The notes beneath the pieces were generated by a model. That model was given only the letters and a program-made list of their open reading frames with translations, had not been told where the DNA came from and did no database searches. From Isoetes taiwanensis (lineage: Eukaryota; Streptophyta; Lycopodiopsida; Isoetales; Isoetaceae), in the NCBI GenBank assembly GCA_021234155.1, contig JAJEKV010000030.1, positions 16,608,003-16,672,002 on the forward strand: 64,000 nt of DNA, written 5' to 3'. Shown here piece by piece: positions 1 to 12,100 of this stretch. Position 1 is the stretch's first letter, and every line of letters begins with the position of its first letter. The translations under genes were made by a program, and so were the position numbers.

Positions 1-2477
1 TGATGACGTGATATTGTGGAGCTCATGAACATAATTCTTTTATTTGGAGAATGTATGTGTGGATCATGATTGAGCACAATTGAGTTATATGGTTTGCATG
101 TCATGCCTTTTCATGATAAAACCTTGTGGATTACACGATAAAGCTTTGTTGAAGTATACTAGTTGGTTTACATGCAGGTGCTATGCATTAATGGAGAACT
201 AGATTCTGGAATCGAACTAGATGAATGCAGTTTCAACATTATTGCTTACCGTGAATATCATCTCACAGGGCACTTCTTTATAAGCGTGATTTTGAGTGTT
301 GTTTTCTCGCTTATCATAATGATGTTTTTAGACACAAATGATTTGTTGTTATCAAACCGGTGTTTCCTAGAAGGATGCCTGTAAAACAAATCGTGATATA
401 AATTTCCGTAAATTTTGACAATAGACAAGGAGTTACCTCATATTACTCTCTTTACATCATCATTTTTCATACCCATCAGCCATTGTCCCCGAAAACATGT
501 TATTACCAGTACATTTTGAGGACTCACCAAAGGAGAAAAAAGGGGAACTTCTTTTGGCCAGCTTCAAGTGCAAGAACCGGAGAAAGGGAACCGGCTGCCG
601 CGCATTGACATGATCAAAATGTTGCCGCAATCGTAATGTGCCAAAAGCATAGAGCCTGGCGTTTATGTTATTGCGTACCTATTTTCAAAACACTTTATCC
701 CGCTTTTGTAAGCCTTCTGCACATTTGATTTACAAGCTAGGTATGCTCCAGCTTTTCTAATTATAGTACAAATCCCGCTACTTTGATGCCCTAGGAGACC
801 ATTGCCAAAGACGCTTTTCCTATGCAGCAACAAATGAAGCGCACCTTGAGGGCAAGTATTTCGCACAAGATGCAATACTTGATCCCCGGGTTTGTATTGT
901 TCAAATTGCTGGGTTTATGCTTGTGGGTATGCTCCAGCTTTTCAATTATAATGCAAAGATGCCTTGAAACAAGTTTCTCATGCACAAGATGTAATAATGG
1001 TGTTTTGGTGCCGGCCAAGGAAGCAATAGCGCATTTGGTCAGTCAGCAATACACCTTCCATGACCACGTATGCCCTCAATATCCATATATCATATGCCGT
1101 CCGTGGGTGGCGATCATTGTGGTTTGCAAAAGATTCCTCCACGTCCAATGTTGTTGTTGGTCACCATTATGTACAATAGTCAAGTAGCCCGCTTTTTACA
1201 AGATATTTAAGTGTCCATGCTCTGGGTGGTCAACTCAGGTTCACCTCTCTTTGAATGTGGCCTCGACTACTTTCTTCAACCAACCAACCTTTTAAAATAT
1301 GAGAAAGTAATCGGAAATAAAACTAAAAAGGATTTGTAAAGCACTTTCGTGTTCCTAGCAGATTCTCACTGTTTTTAAGATACCCATTATTGAAATGGTT
1401 CTTATTAGTTGAGGTCGCCCACTCAAAGAAAGTTCGTGAAGCGCCGCTTTCATTTGGTGACGTAGGATGAATGGCTTGAGTTTATTGGCAAGAGGCATGA
1501 CAAAATTTTCATACTTAAAGTATCCCATCAGTCAAGGCAAGCACTGCAAACAGGAGGCATTTTGAGGATGTTAGCTAGGTTATCACTTTGAAGAGAGAGA
1601 GAGAGCGTAATCTATGTGCCAAACATTTGTAAGATTATTCTAAACTCTTTTGCTGAATTAGAAGACATCTTCCCTGGTCTAACGATCTTGTTGTTTATAA
1701 TGCCTCGGCAAAGATCATGCTGAGCAAGCAGGAAAGCTACCATCAATCAGCCTCTTCAAAAATGCAAACTAGCAAAATGGAACTCTTTATCTTTGCAATG
1801 TCGAAAGGATTTCTCGAGGCCACCGGGTCTCTTCCTCCGCCACTTCTAACTTCCGGGAAAATGTCTATAAGGTATGGGATGATTGGTACATAATCAAATC
1901 TTGCTTTTTCTCGCAACAAATATTGGAATTCCCGAATCGATCGACCGCGATTAATCTGGTATCGTATGTATGCATTTATCCGTAGAAAAACGTTTAAAAA
2001 TTACATGAGTTTATTGAAAGGATTAGGCAATGACTTCATATCTTTGAATGCAATCGTAAATGCATTCTAGGCTCTTCTATAGAAGTAGTTTTATAGAAAT
2101 TTTCCTATTGACAAATTTTGGAATTGTGTTCAGATGAAAGCAGTTTCCTTCTTTATATTGGCTTATAGGAATACACTTCAATAGATCATATGCCACTCAA
2201 TTCAAGCATTTACTAATTTGAGACTTATCGCTTAAGGAAGTGGGTCCATGCCTACTAGTCAAAATCCTGATATTTTTAAAGAACTAGATATTTTTCTTGA
2301 ATAGCCTGCTAATACGTATGTAAAGACCGAAAAATTTGATGACTTCGTCGTAATGTGTTTTACGTTGATTGTACCGATACTGCTTTGCCTAGTCGAAAGG
2401 CCGTGAAGCCTCGGAAAGCTCTTGCAATGCACATAGAATGCATACAAAGTTGTGCACCTCTAATGCACCATATCTGC
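1..2477. other. No recognisable gene
   Basis: I see no protein family, RNA gene or clear mobile element here. Open frames of 60 to 121 codons exist on both strands (the longest on the plus strand at 822-1187), but none shows a recognisable domain or consistent splice signals. The phrase GGTATGCTCCAGCTTTTC occurs twice, near 740 and 930, which suggests a decayed local duplication. A short GA microsatellite lies near 1592-1605. Confidence 0.5.
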
Positions 2478-2541
2478 GGCCTGCAAGCGCCTTCATGCTT
2501 ATGTTCTATGGGCCTTGCAAGCGCCTTCATGCTTATGTTCA
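2478..2541. repeat. Two-copy tandem repeat, about 33 bp
   Basis: The phrase GCAAGCGCCTTCATGCTTAT occurs twice in direct orientation, at about 2482 and 2517, separated by a short CTATGGGCC-like linker. It is open on both strands but matches no protein I recognise. It looks like a recent small tandem duplication. Confidence 0.75.
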
Positions 2542-4028
2542 AACTAAAGTGTGAGGTTGGCAATATTGCCTCTAACATGCTCAAGGGACATTTAATGTGG
2601 AGATGCCTTAGGCGCTGCGGTTATCTCGCGGAGAATGATTTCGTGGTATGCCTACCGTGGGAATAGCATTGAAGCCCTTCTCTCATTTTACTTCGATTGA
2701 TATCTCATTTGCAATGTCTCTCAATTAGTTCGTTTCTTTTTAATGTTTGAGAGGTCGATAATAGGATTTTTATCTTTTGAGCATTGTAGTTTTAAAACAA
2801 TTTATTTCAAGCTACATTGCTTCAACAGGAATAAATTATGGGTATATTGAGCGTAGCCCTGCATGGTAGGAGACTCAAATGCCTAAATGTTGAGCTAGAA
2901 GGCGTTCGTTGGGCCGAACATTGTGGGATGTACATGCATGCAACTTTTCCTCTAGGCTTTTACGTTTCCATTTTCTAAAATAAAGATCTCTTATCGTTTT
3001 TATTCCAATTAGTATTGAGGTCCAACTTAAGAATAATATTTTCCACATCATCATCTTACTTTACTAGCCCTTCCTACATCTCCCACTAGAAAAGACAAAA
3101 AAGAAAAAAGCTAAATACATCCACGAGACAAATCCTCCTTGCCACAATACACTCACGAAAATGGTGACTACCATCTTGAGAGCCTTAAAGCAGAATGGTG
3201 CATAACTCTCATGTACAAACGCGAATCCAATGGTGCATGACTCATGAATAAATGTCAGAAAACAAGACTTTGCCAGTTCCAAAACAACTTTAGCACATCT
3301 ACTTTTTGTATTGCATAAATATATTGTATCTCATGGCATGGAGAGCATGTTGTGCTTTGCATTTTTGTGTACATGCCATCCATGGCATGCTTTTGCTTCT
3401 TTGTCCATTTTGCACATTTGTCACTAAGTTATTTGAGGAGTATATTTTGCAATTATCAATTCATCTCTACTCTTAAACAAATTGCATTTCTAGTTGCCCA
3501 TGTTTGAAACTAGGCATATGCCTTTAAGCACTATATAATGGCAGGCTGGGCTCCGTTGAAATTTTCTAGACTAGCTTATTTTAGGCTTCCAGCCAGATTA
3601 TGTCTCTTTTGACAAATTTTGTACATTAGGTTAATTTGAGCCTACAGCCAAGGTATGTGTCTTTTAAGATTACACCAATATATTTTATCTTGCAACTCTT
3701 TTTTGAACTTCTAGGTCCCCACCATAACATTGCTTTTTACTTCTAATTCTTAAGTACTATAACGGAAAAAAGAAGAAGTAGTTTTTATGACATGCCATTT
3801 GGGAGTATTCCCATCGGACATATGAAGCGCAAACCACCATAACATTGCTTTGTTGTGCAATTGTTAGGTCTTGCCCCCAAATACCTCACATTGAATGTGT
3901 CTGTGGAGGACCTCGATTTGTTCTAAAACTAGTGTGATACCACTAAAACCAAACGTATAGTCCATGTATAACCACTCATAGTGCAACCGCTCATAGGAAC
4001 TTGGATAGAATCAGCTGAACCCATATGT
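2542..4028. other. No recognisable gene; small direct repeat
   Basis: No gene is recognised. Two related phrases, GGCTTCCAGCCAGATTATGT near 3587 and a GCCTACAGCCAAGGTATGTG version near 3639, form a diverged roughly 50-bp direct repeat. The phrase CACCATAACATTGCTTT also occurs twice, near 3720 and 3836. The right end (3960-4020) contains CTCATAGTGCAACCGCTCATAGGAACTTGG-like text resembling the GTAGGAACATGC arm units near 55.7 and 57.1 kb, next to the following GAATCT array. Confidence 0.45.
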
Positions 4029-4775
4029 TTGAAAATCTTTGAGAATTTAGGAGAATCTAAGCGAATCTTAAGAGAAACTTTGGGAATCTAGGAGAAGCTT
4101 GCTGAAATTTTTGAGAATCTAGAGGAATCTTGAAAGAATCTTAGAGAACCTAAGAGAATTTTCATAGAATCTTGGGGAATCTAGGAGAATCTTCATAGAA
4201 TCTTAGGGAACCTAGAGGAATCATGGGACAATATTTGGGAATCTAGGGGAATCTTAGGGAGTCTGAAGAGAATCTATGGAAATTGTCATAAAATCTTTAA
4301 GAATCTATGGAATTTGATAGAATTGAATCTTATTTTGAATTTAACAAAATTCCAGAGAATCCCCGATGTAATTCAAGAATCTAGGGAATCTTTGCAGTAA
4401 CCCTTAGGGAATCTTAAGGGAAAATCTAAGGGTATCTACTGAATCTTGGTGCAAACTTTGAAAAATGTAAATCCTAACAGATCTTAGAGAATCCACAGAA
4501 TCTCAAGAGAATTCCAGGATTGGGGAGTCTAGGGAATCTCTCATAGAATCCAGGGGAGCTAGAGGAATCTCAAGAGAATGTATATGAACTTTCATCCTTT
4601 GGGAATCTAGGAATATTCCCAAAATCTTCGGTGAATTTAAAGTAATCTTGATGAGTCTTGGAGAATTCTGCAGGAACTGCATTCTTCTCGAATCTAGGGG
4701 AATCTAAAGGAATCTCCATAAAATCTTTAAAATCTATGGAATCTAGGTGGAATCTTGGAGCAAAACTTCAATAAA
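4029..4775 (+). repeat. Degenerate GAATCT array (copy A)
   Basis: This is about 750 bp made almost entirely of units such as GAATCTAGGG, GAATCTTAGG and GAATCTTCATA, with AGGAGAATC, TAGAATCTT and GGGAATCT variants. Unit spacing is loosely 10 to 22 bp, so it is a degenerate short tandem array rather than a clean satellite. It is followed at about 4800-4860 by a GATAGTACAAAAGACTTGT-like phrase and a short TA tract. This repeats the array-then-TA order seen at 43 and 56 kb. Confidence 0.9.
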
Positions 4776-6207
4776 ATTTAGGAATCTATACATTTTTGTT
4801 TCATCCCATTTTATCCCGCTGATAGTACAAAAGACTTTGTATATATATATCGGGTTATATATGGCTAAGTATGATTTGCTGCCAAGGCCGGGCCAGCGAA
4901 CATTTCCTCTTTTTACCAAACATATTAATTTCGACATGTGAATCTAAAGCAACGCTTACGCTAGCGATTTAACCCGCCGCATATGTGGCGTAACATCCGT
5001 GCGCCACAAGCATTCATTTATAAAATTGGCCTCTATGAAATTAGCTCAAGAGATATAGTAAAACATGTGGTTACGGCATATAAGGACATGGGTGTAATGG
5101 GCTCACGCAATTCCCCCAATGAGATAGACCTCTTCTATATCTCTATTGTGAATCCATCGCGAATAATTGGGGCTCTATTTAACTCCTCTCAATATATCGG
5201 CTTCCTAAACCTCTTAGAAACTCGCTTACGTGAGCGCTAAGATGATTAAAGCAGTTTGGCTTTTTAAATATTCACTACAATCTATTAAATTATTCACAAT
5301 AAAAATAAGTGCCCAAAATTTCGCTACATTGCATAAAGCTGTTGTTATAGGTTTATTTCTTCATGTTCTTGTTAAGTAGCTACATAATAAAAACTTGGTT
5401 TAAATTTCATAGATAACATTGAAACCGCGATGAAGATGTTTTCTTTCCATATGATCTTAACAACACAAGAGTTCATGGTTCCAAACTTATGGGGCTGCAA
5501 TCCAGCATAATGTCTAAGGTGTGTTTGTTCAAAGTTTATCATTCATGTTGTGAGTAAGGGTGATAAATATTTTGAGTCGTGGCGAAAGAAACTCTTCATG
5601 AGAAATCATTTATCCTAAATGTTTTTTGAAACCCATTATTTTCATAGAATTTGGTGAGAGACTTGTCGTGACTTGATTGCTCAGTAAATCTGCTATTATT
5701 AGTTATCTCAAACATTTAAATGCGCCCCAAATTTCTGAAAAAAAAAAGCAAAACAACCCAATTTGTGCACGCTACGTATCTAACTGATTCAATGCCATGT
5801 ATCTCCAAAACCAACAATGACGAGAAGCAAAGGTTCTTTAATCGCTTATACGCCATTGTCAGTCCTTAAGCTATCAATCAATCATTGACAAACAAATTCA
5901 ACTTGCAAAGACTAATCATAGGAACAACATAAAATTCCCTTTACAGAGAAATGCAATAATCCAAAACATTTGTAAATCTTAATATGTACACACACCTCGC
6001 CTCCTAAAGGATTTTCCCACTTTGATCACATCTAGGTGCATGCCTTTTCAAACCTTGTATGCTTTACGCTTGAGATAGGCTGTGCTGTTCGCATAATATA
6101 TATCATGAATTTGACTGATACATTAAAGGAAAAGACAAAGAATAAGAGAGAGGAAAAAAAAACACTTGCAATGCCCCTCGTCAAAATTAAAGTAAAACTG
6201 CCCAAGC
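4776..6207. other. No recognisable gene
   Basis: After the short TA tract (4838-4865) I see no recognisable coding unit. A plus-strand frame of 85 codons at 4983-5240 has no known domain. The phrase GATAGTACAAAA.CTTGTATATATAT at 4820-4850 recurs near 48,130, which links this spot to the repeat at 48.1 kb. Confidence 0.45.
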
Positions 6208-6690
6208 TTAAGTAATAAAAGAAATACCACCCGCATTTGGACGGGCAGATGCCATCTCCCTAGTCAGCCTTTTTAGCTTATGCAGCTCTCTCCGCCATGA
6301 TTCTTGTTGCGATGTAATAACCTTTAAACGATTCAAAGTTATTTTGCGTGACTAAATAATCCATATTTAGAGCAACAAGGAATGCATCCAGAGTACCTGT
6401 TTAAATTCTACTTCTACCAGCTTCCTTTTGCCGATCTTTTCAGCACGCTTCCCAAAGCATTTGTGACCCAAGATTCTATCCATCTTTATCATTGGTTGAG
6501 ATCCACTTGAATGCCAAATACGTGCTCTTCATGTGCTTCTTTGTGGTCTTAATCTCTCTTTTCTTTGCCTCTACAAACCAACATGCTGTCATGCTTTGCA
6601 ACCTCTCGTGACGGTCGACTAGTCATCCTATACCCACCGACACTAAGACGCTAAAAAGGAACCCCCAAGATTCTTTTTATAAGACTAGTA
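6208..6690 (-). CDS. 3' end of an unidentified minus-strand gene (two exons)
   Basis: The terminal exon is 6208-6321. It starts right after an AG acceptor, encodes VITSQQESWRRELHKLKRL and a short tail, and ends at a TAA at 6208-6210. It joins in phase 0, across a 75-bp GT-AG intron (6322-6396), to an upstream exon ending at 6397 whose last residues are GKRKLVEVEFKQ. Upstream, coding-like text (RILGHKCFGKRAEKIG; before it HKEAHEEHVFGIQVDLNQ and GGYRMTSRPSREVAKH) continues to about 6680. It changes frame twice, so the gene is decayed or carries sequencing indels. The C-terminus is Lys/Arg/Glu-rich and probably helical. I do not recognise the family. The RILG...K..VEV.F stretch faintly recalls a chromodomain, but I would not assign one. 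No upstream exons were identified. Confidence 0.5.
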
Positions 6691-8299
6691 TCGCCACGAG
6701 CACCGCCATCTATAGTAAGAAATATTCTAGAATGTATAATATAGGATTGATGTTTGATACGTGATCAAGTGATTTATATATATAATGATAAAGCATGAAG
6801 CTGCGCAGTAAAAGCACTTTAAATAGACCCCTCTAAGAATGCGTGATTTGAAACTTACCCGAATCTAATTAACTTAGACCTCGCTAAAATACACACCTAA
6901 GGCACCCATGTAAGTAACCTGGCCTCACATCCCACACAAGAAAACACATTTAATCCAAAGGACTAGCCACTAGCTACCATTTCCTCATTATGAAAATGAC
7001 CTAATTAAAGTGTCCAATACATCTTTGGATTGCAACTCACTTAGCATGACTAAGAGCCTATAACTATAGAAAAACTGTGTTCTAGCTTGTGTTCTTCCAA
7101 ATTAGAAAATAAGAATCTAATTCTACATTTACCTTTAAAAGTGTACGCCTTTCTTTCCTTTGAACTTTAAGGAAACACAGACTAATCTCTCTTCCCTTGT
7201 GTTGCATGCCACATGATGTTCATGATGATCAAGTAAGATTAATCAGCTTACGTCCAATTCTCACATAGTCGAAGTGCTCCCATGGTGGTAATATGCTAAA
7301 ACACCAAAAGGATGACTATGTCTGCCTGCTTTCTTTCTCAAGTATGGTCAGCGTCAAAGAGTCTCATCAGGACAAGATAAAGGACCGCCAAAAATCATTC
7401 AACAAAGAGGGGCTAGTGGGCGTGATTGCATCTTCTTGCCGCCTTTCTTGGGCTTGAAGGTCCTTTCCACATAAAAGAAATAGATTGATCTCCTCTATTT
7501 CTTTCAATCTAACACTCAGGGTTGCCGCTGTCTCTTTGTGTTGATATCGTCACTGGGTTTCCAAAACCGCCACCGCAGCCACCTTTGGGCATCTCCTCAC
7601 GCAAATCCATGCTCCAAGAATTTGGACAACCCTGTTTAGTAGAAAGTAGCGGGCAACTACTTGCCCAAAAGAGATTGAAGTTTGAGAAGTCGGGAAGGCG
7701 TAAATGCAAGAACTTAGACTTACACTAGACGCACGCTTCTCAGAAAAATGTCAATCGATTCCGTGCCAAAGTTGTGCACAAGTTTCACGTACGACCGGCA
7801 AAAGAAGCTCTTCACAGCTTTTATTCATAACAATCGTATATGTTCATTTATGCTAACAACAAAAGAAACGTAACTGAAAAGAAACTCACAGCGCATATAC
7901 CTTAAACTGGCCGATCTAACTCCGTGCAACTTAACAAAAAATTTGGGCTTATCTAACTCCTATTTATACTCAAAGAAAACCACAGGTTTCAACATGTAAC
8001 ATTCCACCATTTCACAAATATCCGGATGTGGTCGCGGGTAAATTTAACTGCAGCTTAAGATTTGCTACGGCCGAAGATTCAAGTACGTTGGTGCCATGAG
8101 ATAGATCAGAGAAAGAACGTATGCAGAGAAAAAACGTTCCTTTTTAGGTTTAAAGTTCCCCGAACATAATATGCTAAAGTATCTGCCACACAATTACATG
8201 TGTTAGATAAAGGTATATCATAAAACTTTGGTACTGTGTTTGACTTGCTACGCCCGGATGCCGTCCGCTTAAGTGGGGCTAAAGTGGAGGTGGCGTGAC
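6691..8299. other. No recognisable gene
   Basis: I see no recognisable gene. Overlapping frames of 66 to 68 codons on both strands at 7509-7728 have no family match. A short TA run lies near 6777-6784. Confidence 0.45.
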
Positions 8300-8757
8300 G
8301 CCGATCCATCGGCTATGGAGGCATGCATGGGTCATGCATGGGGACATGCACCCACCCCATCAGTTGGATCAAAAGGGGAGGATAAATCCTAGCCCTTGAT
8401 TTTTCTAAGGAAGGTGCAAGGAAGGTCCCTTTAAAGTGACTTTGGTGCAGCGCATCTTAAATCATAGGATCAAAAAGGTGAGTATAACCAGCTTACAACT
8501 TTTTAATATTAAATTGATTTTTTTTAAAAGGTGTGGAGGTGTCACCCTCATTAATAGAAGGGTAATGAGGTGGCAAGAGCATTTATGAGTGAACTTTCTA
8601 CTGAGCTTCCTTTGCTAATCGCCTTCAAAGGCACGTATTTACAGCCAGAGGGTCCGGCGGAAGGTGGGACCCATGCCATTGGATTCCTCGTCAGAGAGCT
8701 TAATGAGTAGTGGTTTTGCAATCGCTCATGTAGTTGGAGCCAATGTGATCGAACTCT
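8300..8757 (-). repeat. Inverted, shortened copy of the 22-25 kb repeat unit
   Basis: Read as the reverse complement, this stretch follows the same order as 24,820-25,260: a GATCAC...CCAAATGCG-like phrase, CCCACCTTC, TTCATAAATGCTC..GCCACCTCA, ATTAATGAGGG, CTCCACACCTTTTAAAA, the phrase AATCAATTTAATATTAAAA, then AATCAAGGGCTAG.TTTATCCTCC and CATGCATG-rich text. It therefore belongs to the same dispersed family, in the opposite orientation. About 700 bp found in the 22-25 kb units is missing between this body and the adjoining GAATCT array. Confidence 0.75.
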
Positions 8758-9135
8758 AAGGGAATCCATGGGAATCTCGGGGAATCTAAAGGAATCTTCA
8801 TAAATACTTGGAGAATCTTGAATCTTTGGGAATCAAAGGGAATCTTCCTAAAATCTTTGACTATCTAGGGTAATCTTGATGAAATTCTGAAGAATCTTTG
8901 TAATAAGAATGTAAAGGAACCGTTGTAGAATCTTAAGGAATCTAAGGGAAGGCTAAGGGGATCTAGAAGAATCTTTATAAAATCGATAGGAATCTAGAAG
9001 ATCTACATAGAATCTTAGGTAATTTAGAGAATCTTGAGGAAGTAAGAGAATGTTCATAAAGTCTTTAAGAATCTCAAAGAATCTTGATAGAATCTTGGAG
9101 AATCTAGGGAAATCTTTCTAGAACTTAGGGAATTC
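8758..9135 (+). repeat. Degenerate GAATCT array (copy B)
   Basis: About 380 bp of GAATCTAAGG, GAATCTTCATAAA and GGGAATCT-type units. It directly abuts the inverted family copy at 8300-8757. Seen from the other strand, it is an AGATTC array followed by the repeat body, the same order as at 22.3-23.6 kb. Confidence 0.88.
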
Positions 9136-12100
9136 AGTGAAATGTGTTATTCATAATCTAGATAGAGCGCCACAAGATCAAATTTTAATTAAACCGCCTT
9201 TGTATGCCATTTGAGAAGTGGTTATGAAGCCAACAATGTCGATATACGCCAGCTTTGATCCTAATATGCATTGCAAAGTAAGCTGCAATAAAGTTCTATG
9301 CTTCACAACATTTGCTTTAGATTGTAACATACCTGGCCAAACACTTCTATTATATATCCTAAGACCGCAGCCATAGCTTATTATATCTTAGAATCTTGAA
9401 GTTGAGACCAAAGAGCAGTAGACGAATAAATATAATTACATAATGTAGGAAAATGCTTCAAAGGTTTCAATGAGAGGAGCTTTTTCTGAGATCATCTTTC
9501 CAACTTTGGAGCTTTCTCCTCGCAGATCGGTTTTATCTACTCAAGTATTTTATTGTTGGCATCAACCTTGGGGGATCTTTTTAAGCCCCGCCAAGGTTGT
9601 CGTGGAATCAGATATTCCGCCAAAATAGGCTTCCTGATTGAACCTATTTCTAGGCCTTTTGTGTCATAAAGAAAAGTATGTGGTTCTTCGAGTTTATCTT
9701 GTGCATTGGGCACAAATTGATGCCAAATTACATTATTCGTATAAGCTCGTTGCCCTCATTTCCTTTCTATTATAATAAGTTTTAGTAAGTTAACCTTCCA
9801 CGCATTTTAGTTCTTGCCTCTACCATATCTTTTTGCTTATTGCCTCTACTATGGGCTTCCAAGACATTAATTTGGGATCTTTTGTTGTTTATTTGGGGTC
9901 TTTTTTAAACCGAGCACGCTTATGGGCTCTGGCTGCACGCAATAACATCCTACAAAAACAGATTGAATAAAAAACTTACGCTGAGCAAGAACTATTGGCT
10001 TGGCTGCATCATTTTTGAGGTGCAATCGATACAACTAAGTCACCTAAATCCAAGGAGCAAATTATTAAGGCAAATTCTTGGTATTTTAGAAACTTCACTA
10101 CCTTGTTCATCCATTTATTCAAAGTATGGAAGATCCCATGCTGATTGCGTTCTAAATAGACCACCAGGGATCAAGCTCCCGCTTGTTCCATATCATCCCC
10201 TACAAAATATCCAAATTGTTCTCAAGTAAGTCTCTAGACCAGAATACCATGTTGTCAATGATGACATGGGTTTTCAGACTTGCCGCATAAGTCTTGTAGG
10301 AGCCCTGCCTTGCCCTTCCGTGAGATTTCACACTAGATTGCACCGGCCTTGGGCGTAAAGTAATGAGATTCTCAACCCGCAATATTATCAAACTAATGCG
10401 CTTCTATAGAGTAATAGCAAGGCTTCTCAGAAATCTATCGATGCACTCACCCATCGTCAAATATGTTCCCTGAGTATAAGAAAATAGAGCATGTTTTAGT
10501 TCAAATTCTATACATTAAGTAAACATGTACCCAAGTGCTATAGATAGGTTCATCCTTTCAAAAACCGCATTGGTGCAGTTGTATTTCCTTATACCTAAGC
10601 ACTCATTTAGAACAAATGTGTTACCGAAAATTAAATATCGAAGTTGCTACCTGACTTCAATGTTCGATGTCAGCAATGCATGTCTTGTACTCAATGCTTT
10701 TTATGTTGCACTTTGCTCTTCTAAATGCTTAAGAAATGAAGCCATAAACTATGGTTATAAATACATTTCATGCTCTTTGCTTAAGAAAATGAAAAGCCAT
10801 ATACTTATAGATATGTTTTATGGTTATAAATTTAGATCGACATATCTCGATCAACGGACATTAATCCTATTTTTCAGCGACAGTACATGGAGTGCAAGTA
10901 CTAATTTCCTTGAACCAAAGATTTTTCTCCTGATGCACCACTTATTTACTACAATCAATGGTCAAGTTCTACCGTCAGGAGTCTTGCCAATAGCAATTTG
11001 TATATCGAGGATGATCTTTTATATATGAACAATTTGTATATTGAGGGTACAGTAATCCAAGTTATTACAATCGTGATTCAACATAAATACCTTATAACAC
11101 CGCTTCTTTAGATCCATCGCCACCATGACAATTGCAGCAAATCTAATAGAACCCAACAACACCAAATTTCGACAGTAAGAAAGCCTAACGAAAGCTCTTA
11201 TATGTGCTATTTCTCACTCCTTTGTCATTTGTTTGTCAACAAGGTGAACCATGATATAGCTTCTACAAATAATAAAATCCAACATGCTCATGTTCCAAGA
11301 CCACATTCTTAGAGAAAAAAAGGAAATATTAAGCAAAGCGGCAAGGGAATTGATGTGTTTGACTTGTGCAATAATTGTGTCCTTTTACTTGTGCTTTAAG
11401 AACTAAGAAGCATATATTTCAAGGAAATGCCCAAACCACTATCTTCAAAAGCCAACTAAGCCAATATCTTCACTTACCTAAACATAAACATAAGGAACTG
11501 GGAACCAGGAACTCCGGGAACCAAGGCCACCGATAAATTTCAGACAAACTTAAACCAATGGCACACGCCACTGTATATCTGTGTAGATAAGCTTATTTAT
11601 GTCCATGATATGTTCATATATCTATTTATGTTCAAGACATTTATGTCCAAAGCTTCAAGCCAAATCGACTAGACCTACCTGATAAGTGGAAAAGCATTGA
11701 TGAGCTTAGGATCCAAACATCTCAAGTAAAGTTTTATCTCGGCTTTTTCTTTATGACAAGAATTTGACTCAACCAAAAGTCTTTGCGGCACACAACATCC
11801 ATAAAAGTTAAAAGAAAAGGAAAAGGGACCTTTATTACATCGGGTGATAACCCAACCACTGGGCGCAGCCTTTTGCTAGTTTTTTCCTCTTTCTTTTTTG
11901 AAGGATATCAAACTTTATTCAATATCCCAAGAAAGTATGTATAATTGCAGAGGCAGAATAAAACTTCGCCATTAAAGATAATCCAATCGAGTGAGCAAAC
12001 CCGCCTATGCAAGAGATGATGAATTCAAAATTTCCTCGCTAAAAATCAAGTGTTTCTTCCCCGCTAGTCAACATAGATACACCTTACAAATCTATCTCAG

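Noticed and set aside
690-1190. Possible pentatricopeptide-repeat (PPR) gene remnant
   Set aside because: A repeated GGTATGCTCCAGC phrase and a CCAATGTTGTTGTTGGTCAC stretch hinted at PPR motifs, but no 35-residue repeat pattern holds in any frame.
4029-4775. GAATCT array as a CRISPR array or centromeric satellite
   Set aside because: Units are short, degenerate and irregularly spaced with no conserved repeat-spacer alternation, and there is no fixed monomer length as in a centromeric satellite.
6397-6480. Chromodomain (retrotransposon integrase tail)
   Set aside because: RILG...KR..K..VEV resembles the start of a chromodomain, but the conserved W-x-G/aromatic cage part is absent and the protein continues as a basic helix.
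9980-10960. Reverse transcriptase or integrase fragments on the minus strand
   Set aside because: Short stretches looked retrotransposon-like, but no YxDD, RT or integrase HHCC/DDE motif could be read in any frame.
10525-11028. 167-codon plus-strand ORF
   Set aside because: No domain, no homologous pattern, AT-rich composition and no splice or neighbour context. A frame of this length can occur by chance in 64 kb of AT-rich DNA.
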